From: Blattamonas nauphoetae
Lineage: Eukaryota; Preaxostyla; Oxymonadida
DNA: 64,000 nt
Reading direction: 5' to 3'
NCBI GenBank assembly: GCA_033064195.1
Contig: JARBJD010000282.1
Coordinates: 1 to 64,000 of the forward strand
Shown here: positions 11,115 through 20,506 of the stretch, in pieces
Position numbering within the stretch: position 1 is the first letter of the stretch
How the letters are laid out: each line of letters starts with the position of its first letter
The notes under the pieces: generated by a model
Told to the model about the DNA's origin: nothing
Seen by the model: the letters and a program-made list of their open reading frames with translations, nothing else
The model's database searches: none
Position numbers and translations under genes: made by a program

Positions 11115-12340
11115 CATTCATAATGCAGAATTAGCCTCACTCTATCGTGCGATTGGCGGTTCATCTCGAGGGGACTCAAACAATCTTATTCCCGTAAGGC
11201 GGAGCACGACGAGCAGTTGAAGATCGTCAACAGAAAGATTCAATTCCCTTGACTTTCTTCAAGTTAAACCAGCAGGCGGCAGATTCACCTCACTTTTCAG
11301 AAGATGATGTCGATCCAAGAACTCTGACGTACGATCAAATTCCGTCAGCATTCATATGAGATCTCCGGACACACTAATGGAAGAGAAGAAAACGCTCCAA
11401 CCTAAAGGTCATTGCTACATTGTCCACCGTGTCACCCAAAGATCGAGAACGCAACTTTCTTCGTCTCATTCTCCTTCGATGAAGAGATCCCATATCATTT
11501 GTAGTGGCGTCACCAATTAGTTCCATGCCAACAATTCGTGCTTTTATCCGGAATTATCACTTTTGGTCAAACTAAGAAAACAATAAAATTGTCGAATTTG
11601 CTTCCCACTGGATCCCGAGAAAACCTCAAAATACGTTATTCAGCGAAACGCCACGCATTTTCCTAACGTTTGACGATCATTTTTCCATACCCAGACATCC
11701 GTTTGAGACCGAAGGAAAAGTATTATTTTCGTAAACATATCGATCAAAGACACTCAAAAAATGAAAAATTTGATTCCCATGCAATTTTTCTGGGCGAAAA
11801 ACAGCATTTTTTTCATATCTTCCCAGATTCCCATTATTTTTTTATCAAATGTATGTCAAAAAGTTCATTTCACTAAAAACACTTTTCTGTGTACAATTTC
11901 ATCAAAATCGGTTCACAGGTTGTGAAGATGTGACGAGAACACGTGAAAAAAGTGGTTGAAAAGAGCTATTGTGAGCATTTTGTGGGATCCAGTGGGAATT
12001 CTCCGGAAATGGTCACGATCCTCCAATTAAAGCAGTCCGTCGGTCGACGAGAAGTCGAACCGATTGCTGCCCATACCTAATGGTGATATCGAAAATCGAC
12101 TGGTTGTGTGGGACTGGGTGGTCAAAATGCTTTTTTAACTTTTGATTTAATTCTCGTATTGTGCAGACGAGGCTGCATACATTGTGAACATGTTCTTCAT
12201 GTCTGTGTTCGCGAACGGATCCACAGAGCCCACAATGCGAATGGGACAGAAACCTTGTTTGGTCCACGCTTCTTGAAACGACGAAACATGGAACTGGACT
12301 TTGATTGATTTGAAACCGTTCGAACGATCAACAAGAATCG
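11115..12340. other. AT-rich stretch without a recognised gene; short inverted repeat
   Basis: No convincing coding frame is seen. A 15-bp inverted repeat, TTCCCACTGGATCCC at 11602-11616 and its complement at 11984-11998, brackets about 370 bp and could mark the ends of a small element. No flanking duplication was recognised. Confidence 0.4.
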
Positions 12341-12344
12341 TCTA

Positions 12345-12533
12345 CACCGGTTTTTTTGGCAGGACATACAGAATCGCTTAAAAAGGTTGGAAGAAAATGA
12401 AAATGCGTTCTACTTTAATCTCCATATGCATCAGACAATGAAGCAGCTTTGGCAGTATCTGCGAATTCCCCGTTCCGGGCAGCCCATTCACATAAAATGC
12501 TCGGTTATAGGAATTTATCTTGAGACGAATTTT
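12345..12533 (+). other. Unrecognised open segment of about 62 codons
   Basis: The plus strand reads continuously through RLKRLEENENAFYFNLHMHQ and MKQLWQYLRIPRSGQPIHIK to a stop near 12533. Composition is protein-like, but there is no start codon in place and no family is recognised. It is probably a fragment of a larger decayed gene. Confidence 0.25.
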
Positions 12534-12625
12534 GATAAGTTCACTGAAGGTTGAAGCATTAGCAAATTGGGTTTCAATCCATTCCGGAATTGTTTGTATT
12601 GATCGATTCAGTTCACTGTCTCCAC

Positions 12626-13100
12626 CTAGGCGGACGAAGGGAGCCGGTCCGTGAAGACGTACCGTTTGAGTTCTTCCCGTTTTTCCTCTGTAAAAGCAAC
12701 CCTTGAACGAAACCTCTCAAAATCAGCGATGACACTTTCTTGAATTTTCACCAGCAGTTTCGGATGTACTTTTTCTTTCGATTCCAACACTTCTATCATG
12801 CGTAGACGCTCCTCCAACTCATCACCACCGTCAACTGCGAGGGAGGGATCTTGTGTGTCTTGATTTGTGTTTGGAATTGCGAGAACTTGAAAGGGCAGGT
12901 ACATACCATCTGTATCCTTTGGCCAGTGAGTTCTCAAATCCTGCATCGTCAACAATGGATTGTATCGGCACCCTGACAATCCAACCAACACTATCCACTT
13001 CTGATTTTCTACAGCGGGTAAAGGTTCAACACACGGGAATTGGATGGTCCTGTGTGTGTGTCCATGATACGGCTCCTCACATCCTCGTACAGATCGAGGA
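12626..13100 (-). CDS. Unrecognised protein fragment
   Basis: A minus-strand frame ends at 12626 and reads upstream past 13000 without a stop. Segments include PAVENQKWIVLVGLSG, MQDLRTHWPKDTDGMYLPFQ and a charged helical C-terminus (LEERLRMIEVLESKEKVHPK). It has no clear ATG and overlaps another open minus-strand frame (13009-13191). I do not recognise the family. It stops about 140 bp short of the 18S 5'-end fragment, so it may belong to an insertion next to rDNA debris. Confidence 0.35.
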
Positions 13101-13238
13101 TGTTTTTGTGGGGTTCAAGAATGATGTCTGTTTTAGGATTGGCGTCTGCGGGTTTAGGATTGGTATCGAGAGGAATCAAACGAGAATTCAAACCAGAGGT
13201 ACTAAAGGATTTGGGCGATTTTGTGTAAAAAAGTGATG

Positions 13239-13375
13239 AATCTGGTTGATTCTGCCAGTAGTCCTACGCTTGTCTCTAAGATTAAGCCACGAGTGTGCAA
13301 GTAAAAACAACTTGTACTTGTGAAACTGCGAAAGGATCGTTAAATCAGTGATAATTTGTTTGTTATCGACTTCTC
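13239..13375 (+). rRNA. 18S rRNA 5'-end fragment
   Basis: The sequence reads TCTGGTTGATTCTGCCAGTA, then CGCTTGTCTCTAAGATTAAG and TGTGAAACTGCG, then TTAAATCAGTGATAATTTGT. This is the canonical 5' end of eukaryotic 18S rRNA in the right order, with several substitutions. Homology fades after about 13375. It is the part of the gene missing from both other 18S copies in this window and is detached from them by more than 2 kb. A dispersed pseudogene fragment is the simplest reading. Confidence 0.82.
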
Positions 13376-14126
13376 CAACTATCTCTGATAGTCGATGTCA
13401 ATCCCGAAATGATCCGGAATCCGAAAACTTCAAAAAGGGACATACTCATTTTTGTCTGTTTTGTCCTATTTGTCAAATTGATCAATTTTTTCGCACTAGA
13501 AGGAAAACCTGTTTTGGGAAAACTACCAAAAAACGTTTTACAATTATGAAATTGTTATTTTGACCGATTTTGGTGAAGATATGTTCGGTGGTTGTGAAGA
13601 AAATGAGATGACAAAAGACTATCATGAGTTCTTTACACGTTTGATGAAGTGTATTCATCACCAGAACAACTTTATGCTTTTTGGAGTTCATAAATAGGCG
13701 CTTCGACAACTGTCGCAGAAGGTGTTTTCAGGAGCAATCATCCGGACGAAAGCGTTCCTGTTCCAGCAATCGAAGATCATCTCTCCCGGCAGGATGACTA
13801 TGGACTAGGAATGCCTTTTTCTTGTAATGTTCATTGTGTTTCCTGATAGAATGTTTCAGACATTGAATTGAAACCAGTTTTATGTGATGAAACACAGGCT
13901 TCAATATCAAAACTCAGACGATCTTGTATGATAATGATTCCGGTGAGTTTTCAAATTGTTTTCTCGTCTTTTCTCCCCAATTCTACAGAAGATGGCAGTA
14001 TCAATCGTACTGTTCCCAGTAAAGCTGAACTTTGGGAAACTGCTAGATAAAGACTTCAAAACAATTGTCCCTCAGGTGGTTCTCACAGAGACGTAACCAT
14101 ATCAGTTCTGCCGTACCTTTGGTAAT
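13376..14126. other. No recognised gene
   Basis: Short open frames only. The stretch ATTTTGACCGATTTTGGTGA (about 13557) resembles GTGATCGATTTTGGTGTTGA at about 15078, suggesting two diverged copies of a small repeat. Confidence 0.35.
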
Positions 14127-14363
14127 TTGTCAAAATTGAGAGCAATGAGAAATGGAGAGAAACGATTGAGGAAAAAAATGGAGTTCTGCACATCAACGTC
14201 ACAACGACAGATAAAACGACACAAAGCATCTCAGATCAAAGGATACCCCTCAATCATGCTTCATCACCCTCCATCGAGCCCTGATTTGGCTCCATGTGAC
14301 TTCTGGCTCTTTGGTCACTTCAAACAAGCCAAAAAGTGTCAGATCGCCAAAACCGATCTGTAA
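14127..14363 (+). pseudogene. Mariner/Tc1-type transposase fragment
   Basis: The C-terminal part of this frame reads HHPPSSPDLAPCDFWLFGHF, which matches the hallmark HPPYSPDLAPCDFWLF stretch around the third catalytic acid of mariner transposases (here the D of CDFW). Neither the first two catalytic residues nor the N-terminal DNA-binding domain is recognisable nearby, and the frame stops shortly after the motif. It is a small, dead remnant. Confidence 0.75.
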
Positions 14364-15060
14364 ATCCAACCTATCTGTCGACAGTTCATGGTGACGCAAA
14401 TATCTCCGATGAGAAGACGAGTCTTTCTGAAAATGATCCGACAAGTCCAGTAACATCAATCAAACGTCAAATCATACAAGATGACGTTGGACCAGAGAGC
14501 GATGTCAAGCCAGTTGTTCGTCCAAAGAATAGAAAATCACTGCAGACATAATTGAAAAGTGAAAAACATCCTTCTGACGATATCACCGTCGTGATATCAG
14601 CACTAATCCGAACATTACTCGAGTAGACAGAAATCACAACAACAATGACTCAAACTAGAAATCATTAAACGATGTCCGATCACCAGAGGTAACCGTTTTC
14701 ATTCCCAGTTGTCGTCAAAATCGACTGTTCCGCCTTTTCGGTCATCATCGTGTGTCAAACATTCCAAAAATCGGTCAGTTGCAAAGAGAGAAACGGGTCT
14801 TGACCTTTTTTCACCAAATATTGACAATTGTCAGCATTTTCACCCCCGACATTTGGGCGACGGGGCAATTCAAAAAAAGACTGTTTGAATAAGACATCTC
14901 CAATCATCCTGAACAGTTGATGAAAAACCCGAATTGATCCTGAACCGAAAAATGCCACAATGAGAAAACTTTCAGTGTAAAATTGTGGTATTTTTGTCCA
15001 ATTGACACTATTTTGTCACACGATCAACATATCGTTTATTAGACAAATGTCCAAGCAATG
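14364..15060. other. No recognised gene
   Basis: AT-rich sequence with short open frames only. Nothing matches a known family, and no terminal repeat of the mariner fragment was found. Confidence 0.35.
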
Positions 15061-15076
15061 TTTCAATTGAATTCAA

Positions 15077-15721
15077 TTGTTGTGATCGATTTTGGTGTTG
15101 ATATGTTGTGTGGTAGAGAAAGAGAAGGACTAATCGTTCCTCAAAGTCTGGAATGGCTAAGAGATGGAAGTTTAAAGCTGAATTCCCAGCGGAATCTCAT
15201 CCTTTGAACTCATCTATGATGTTTCTATTTGTCCTTCACCATTAATTGTGTGTTTCTCCTCAGACAAGGAGATCAAACTGTGGACCCCTACTCCAGAACA
15301 CAGACTCCAATCGTCCAGGAAGAACTTTTCAATCATTCGCATTTTAAATCGGGACAACTTCTTCGCAAACATCCGCCAATTCAATCAAACTGTTGCGTGT
15401 GGATCCTTATCATGTCCATCTGTCTTGAATGATCCCGTCGACATCATAATTCGAGGTAAAGTTCATCGCAACATTGGGTCAATCTTTCCTCCACAAGAAG
15501 CCCACACACGATTTGGACAAGTTAACATTCTCGACACAGGCGAAGGCATTCGTTACAGAATCACAAATAATACTGCGAAGCAACACACTATCACAAATGA
15601 ATCTGCAAATATGGCCATCGTCCCCGACCGCACTGATAGGTCTACAAGATGTGCCCAGATGTTACATCATCGAGGAAGACGATGGAGACGACGAATCTGT
15701 GAGTATTCTGAAGAAAATTGA
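15077..15721 (+). pseudogene. Possible WD40-like gene fragment
   Basis: One plus-strand frame reads FELIYDVSICPSPLIVCFSS followed at once by DKEIKLWTPTPEH. The spacing and the DKxIKLW core are typical of a WD40 repeat blade. The frame continues to 15721 without another clear blade. The overlapping frame just upstream reads VVIDFGVDMLCGREREG. No start codon and no complete propeller can be built, so this is a fragment or a decayed gene. The call rests on one motif. Confidence 0.3.
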
Positions 15722-15954
15722 GAATAACGCAGTAAAAGAGAATACAACCATTTCAAATGCATGAGGTACTTAAAGAAGAAGAGAGTGAGAGTATTTTGAA
15801 CCAAATAGGCATAGAGACGACGAAACGGGTTCAGGAAGTTTATTTTGACATGTTCTTCTGTTGGGGCTATGATTTCTAGTTTGTATTATCCAATGTCGAA
15901 ATAAACCGAGATCTGACCCTTTGATGAACTTGACTTGTTGACTGACCAGAACTT

Positions 15955-16040
15955 TTGGCTGGTCAGTAGGCATGGCTGACCGTCACTGACCGGTCAGTTT
16001 TCATCGAAAATCACTGACGGTCACTGACCGGTGAAATTCC
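15955..16040. repeat. Cluster of TGACCGGTCA-type palindromes
   Basis: The stretch contains the perfect 14-bp palindrome ACTGACCGGTCAGT and two more copies of CACTGAC(C)GGT. The piece GTAGGCATGGCTGACC at its left recurs inverted at 18703-18719 (GGTCAGCCATGCCTAC), directly outside the right end of the terminal-inverted-repeat element. It could be the border of a larger repeat. Confidence 0.6.
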
Positions 16041-17648
16041 GGAACCCATAATCGAGAGTTACCATTTCTCCGAGGAGGACTCCACAAAAATCGAAATTCG
16101 TATCAGTGACCTGAGTATCCTTTCCTTTCCTTCGGGAATGCTACCATCACAATGTTATCACTTCATTCAAGCCGTTTCTCTCTTGTTTTCTGACATTTCC
16201 TGTTCGAACCAAGAGTCAAAACAATTATGGGTGATGGATCGAACTTTCTCTTCGAATCACGGAAAGGCAAGACTCTCTATCAAAGAAAATGAAGAATACT
16301 CGAAAGTTAGTTCGAGTCTCAGCTTCAGTTGTTTTCGTCGCCGCGCTAACAGACCCCCTGACAGAAGAGCGAATATGAAGACAGGAAACAGCTTGAGAAC
16401 AATAAACACGGAAGGAGAGCAAACTAATCGAGCAACAGGATCTCTTATGAAGCGTCAGCAAGATTTCTAGCAGTTGGCTGTGTTGTTGGGCGGCAAGACC
16501 TTTGATGGTCTTCTTTTATATCCATCTCATTTTTCTGTTACAGAGTCACTCACTCATCTCTCCCAATTCCCTCAGCCAGATTCATTCACAGGTTTCTCTC
16601 GTCATTTCATGCGATGACATCAAGAGAGTTTTGAGCCATGGTCGACACATGCTCTTTCACAATCCGCTCAACGCATCTCTTCTCAATTTGAGTCAAACAG
16701 CTTCGCATTCTGTGTTTATCCTTCTCCTCTCGTGACATCTTTCCTCTCGTTCCTTCAGATCTTCATGTCTCAAACATCCTCCGATCAGTTCAAATGCCAC
16801 TCACTCATAACACTCAACCCTGCCACACGTGACCTGTATTCTCTCATTTATCAGCCAACCTTTCCACGACGTCCATGCACAGGACCTCATTCACTTCAAT
16901 CGTTCGCTCCAATCCATGCGCACTCTTACGCTCGTCTCCCTTCGTCAATCTGACGGTTGATGACTTTCACACGTCATTTCAGAGGTGGATTTCTCAACAA
17001 TACGAATGAAAAGAAAGAACCAGCTAGAAGTCACCGTAAAATGCAGTCGACTGTAGGAGCCGCTCGTACGATCTCATTTTGTTACATCAACTAATAGAGC
17101 ATCTCAAAATCACTCTCAAATGCTTCTCTGATGCGTCTACACTCCAATTTGTCAACAACAGCTCACAGTTCAGTACTTTCAAACGTACATTCGTCACGGT
17201 AGACATGAGACGTTGGATACAGCGATTGCGCTGAAACTAACAGTGAAACACATCCTTAGAACAATTTTTGACGAGATACTGACCACTTTTGACCTGATGG
17301 CCAAGCAGGAGGAACTGATGAAAGACTGCAGAATATAATCACTTGGAGCTTTTACACTTCATCATTCACCTTCAATGTTCTCCTTGAGCATGTATGGAAA
17401 GAACAACTGTCAAAAAGATGGTGTGAATCAGCTGGATGTACGAAAATGTCGTGAAAGTGATCTCTCAATCCGATCGTCACAAATCGCGATAGATCCATCA
17501 CTGTGAACAAATCTGGACCTTTACATCCGCACGCTCGCTGATTTCTTGTTCATGTCATACAATGGATCGATACAGTTTGTGCCAAAAAGATGCCGATCTG
17601 CGCCAAAAAACATTCCCACCATTCAGACTTACGGACTCCAGACGATCT
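16041..17648. other. No recognised gene
   Basis: Open frames at 16138-16470, 16502-16735 and 16732-16953 on the plus strand read partly like protein (for example TSSDQFKCHSLITLNPATRD) with pyrimidine-rich, intron-like gaps. No start, domain or family can be supported. It may be a decayed multi-exon gene. Confidence 0.3.
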
Positions 17649-18702
17649 GGCAAAGTTCTTTTCTCCTTTTTTCTCACTTCCCCCAGGACTCAGTATAGAC
17701 TCAAACTTGTGATAGTGTGATTGCAGGGACTTTGGACACCAGATCTCACCAATCTTCACCGTCCAAACTCTCTCTCCTCTCCATGACTCAGTATGTGTTT
17801 TTCTTCGTTTTTCGACGATAATTCATTTATGTGTCTCCATTTTAACAGTGTTTATGAGCTGTATTGGAAGGTTTTCCTCATACATCTTGATTTGATGATC
17901 ACAATCCTCAACATCCAAACAACGCGTTTGTTTTCTCGTTTTAATCATTTTTCTCGTTTTCTCGTATCATCGTTTGCTTTCTGCAGACCTTTCCAAGCAT
18001 TCATTCTGGAGTATACACCAATTCTTCCCGTTTATTTTCGTTTTCTTTTTCACGTTTCTATCCAAAGGCAGGTGCGATTCCACATCAAAATTTGCATGTC
18101 ATGTTCTCATTAGCTTCTTTTCATTTCGTTATTCCACTTTCAATTCTTTTAGTCATGAAATTAAGCAAAAACAACATGGTGGCTTCAGAGAAACGGGATC
18201 CTGAGAAAGAAAATTAACATTAACCAGAAAAAGGCGAGCTTCTCGTTAAAACAAATCCAGACGAATGTTATCACGCCTCTGCCTGAAGGGAGAATCTCCG
18301 AAACATGAAAACCAAAAGGATGGAAAAGAAGTGAATAAGGATGCTGATTGAATGTTGGGAAAGTTGATGATTTAGGAAAGAAGGACTGGAGAAGATGATA
18401 AAAACGATAAGACGAGCAAATAAAGGAAGTTCAGGGACAATGATGACTTTGATCATCAAGTCTTGACAAACGAGGAATGTCCATCCACAATGTTCAAAAA
18501 TGCTGCAAAAAGAGATGAAGACAAATGAATGAAAGTCAAACAAGCAAAGAACAACGCATTGTGAGCCTTGGAGGAGAGACAAAGGCTTGAGACGAAAAGT
18601 GGTGAGATCTGCAGTCCAAAGTCCCTGCAATCACACTATCACAAGTTTGAGTCTATACTGAGTCCTGGGGGAAGTGAGAAAAAAGGAGAAAAGAACTTTG
18701 CC
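17649..18702. mobile_element. 1.05-kb element with ~102-bp terminal inverted repeats
   Basis: The first 102 bases (17649-17750) and last 102 bases (18601-18702) are inverted copies with about three mismatches, all in a three-base patch. The ends begin GGCAAAGTTCTTTTCTCC. The interior has no convincing gene. The arms are far better preserved than surrounding sequence, which suggests a recent, non-autonomous DNA transposon. I found no flanking target duplication; the right flank is the repeat shared with 15960. Confidence 0.8.
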
Positions 18703-19282
18703 GGTCAGCCATGCCTACTGGTCAGACAAGCCTAGATCATCCATTTTTTGAAACAGATCTCAATTTCATGCAATAATTGGTCATCTACTCGAAACCGACA
18801 ATTGCCCATAAAACGTGTCTATTCAAATCAAGCATGCTCCAGCATGAACAACAACATTTCACCATTGTCGGTTCGCCCAGCCTTTCCTCATCTTTTTTCA
18901 AGCTCGTGGAGTTGGGACTGCAATGTTTATTCTCTTAATTGTTGGATTTATCATGCTGATACCAACTGTTGTAGTCTCCTTCGTCTGCTATCAAATATAT
19001 TGGTTCCCGTACGTCATCTTTCTCCCGGTGTTTATAATTTTTCTGGCCTTTTTGTATGGAGGATCGTATGGTCGCCGTGTCACTATCAATGTCGACTTAG
19101 CCGAGTCCGCATTCACAATTAACGTAAAAGATGGATTAATACGCAAATGTATGCCCTGCTGCTGCCCGATAGGTGTACGAGGCACATCAACGTTCAACTT
19201 CACGGATGTGGTGCATGTTCATCTGGGAGGGTTGTGGTATACACGATCTACACTCGAAATGTTGTTTGTGAATGGATGTGTC

Positions 19283-19764
19283 GGCAGAGGTGGACTTTCT
19301 GGGCCAAAAAACTCTAAGTAGTGGCAAAAAAGTTGTGCTCGGCGGGAGTCGAACCCCGAGCACAACAGTCGACAGAGGGGTTGGCTACCGCTAGGCCAAA
19401 CGCGCCGCACGTTCACTACCGAAAAATTGGTGTCTTGAAGGGAGAACTGCCATTGATTGTCACTTCACGATAAATCATGACCAGTATCTTTGTTTTGATA
19501 AAAAGTCTCAAAATCCCAGTCATAATGTTGAAATGATTCAAGAAAGCGTAAAGATGAAGCGATATAGTTCGCCGATCGACCTCATCAAACATGATCGAAT
19601 GATCGTGACATTCTCTGAGACGATCTCGACACTATGCACACTATTTCAAAACGAATACGGATTTTCAACTTAATATGCCACATTATTACGAGAGAATAGC
19701 CTAGTTGAACAATAAAGTCACAACACTCCTCGATCACCTTTGGCCCAGAAAGTCCACTCGTGCC
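19283..19764. mobile_element. 482-bp MITE, 26-bp terminal inverted repeats, 9-bp target duplication
   Basis: The ends are GGCAGAGGTGGACTTTCTGG... and the inverse of GGCACGAGTGGACTTTCTGG..., 26 bp with three mismatches. The element is flanked on both sides by the perfect direct repeat GGATGTGTC (19274-19282 and 19765-19773). A 9-bp target duplication with terminal inverted repeats is typical of Mutator-type elements. The interior has no protein gene but holds a tRNA-like Pol III unit. It interrupts the coding frame of the membrane-protein gene. Confidence 0.88.
19334..19410 (-). ncRNA. tRNA-like Pol III unit inside the MITE
   Basis: Read on the minus strand there is an A-box-like TGGCCTAGCGGTAGCC within a D-arm-like stem (TTGGC/GCCAA), a B box GGGTTCGACTCCC and a run of six T just after the 3' end. 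The outer 3' part forms a perfect 8-bp hairpin GTGCTCGG/CCGAGCAC instead of a normal T arm plus acceptor, and no clean anticodon stem is seen. I do not assign an amino acid. It may be a tRNA-derived promoter captured by the element. Confidence 0.45.
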
Positions 19765-20187
19765 GGATGTGTCTTCACCTCCGCCGTCTCTTTTAAAAAC
19801 AAGGATGCAATACGTTTCTGCGGTGTAGTGAATACATATTTAAATCAAAGAATTCCTCAACAATTCGCAAACGGCCAACCCATGCCAGGCGGTCAATACG
19901 TTGGCAACCCACAGGTGGTATATCCTCCCACTACAGAAGATCCACAACCATATGTATACGCTGCCCAGCCGGGTTATCCTGCCCAACCTGTCTATTCTTC
20001 TCAGCCTGGTTATCCTCCCCAGCCTGTCTATTCTACATAGCCACAATTTGCTCAAAATAATGCACCTCCACCAGGCACTATCCCTCAACCAACACAACAA
20101 CCGGCCGAGATACCCTCGCAGAACATTCAACCTACTCAGGTTCAGCCCGTTTCTCGCCAACCAAAGAAAAAGAAAAAGAAGATGTAA

Positions 20188-20506
20188 CTCTCAACATCCT
20201 ATTCAAAGGGACACGAGGAACTATGACCGAATTATTCGCTTACACCATTTCGGTATTTTCATTTCGTAATGAAGTGATTTTTGGCTCACTTCGTCTCGAG
20301 TTTTCTTTTTTGTTCGTGAAGGAAAAGTTTCAAATTAATCTGGGAAAAAATAGAATAAAGGAGAATCGTTGTCACAGATGAGGAGTTCACTGGTCACTGT
20401 TAACAAAAATGATAGTGAAAACTCAATACATGTGAAATGAACCGAGAAACCAGGTGTGAAGTGAAAATGAGAAGTTGACATGCACCTTGACTCTGGGAGT
20501 TCCATG
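20188..20506. other. Intergenic, convergent 3' ends
   Basis: AT-rich spacer between the end of the split membrane-protein gene (+) and the end of the giant gene (-). It contains AATAAA-like motifs (TAGAATAAAGG) but no gene. Confidence 0.5.

Larger units (their letters stand above)
18923..20187 (+). pseudogene. Small membrane protein gene split by an inserted element
   Basis: The N-terminal part (18923-19282) has a long hydrophobic segment (FILLIVGFIMLIPTVVV, then FPYVIFLPVFIIFLAFLY), then a soluble part with a CMPCCCP cysteine cluster. The C-terminal part (19774 onward) continues in the same frame: FTSAVSFKNKDAIRFCG, then Pro/Tyr/Gln repeats of the form QPGYPxQPVYS, ending in KKKKKKM and a stop at 20185. 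Between the parts lies the 482-bp element 19283-19764; with it and one copy of the target duplication left out, the frame runs straight through. A TAG at 20038-20040 interrupts the Pro-rich tail, although the frame stays open for 48 more codons. As the DNA stands, translation would end at 19321 (132 aa). Family not recognised. Confidence 0.7.

Noticed and set aside
20038-20040. TAG reassigned to glutamine
   Set aside because: TAG ends the Trf4-like gene, the 51435-52688 gene and giant paralog B, and long genes show no in-frame TAG.
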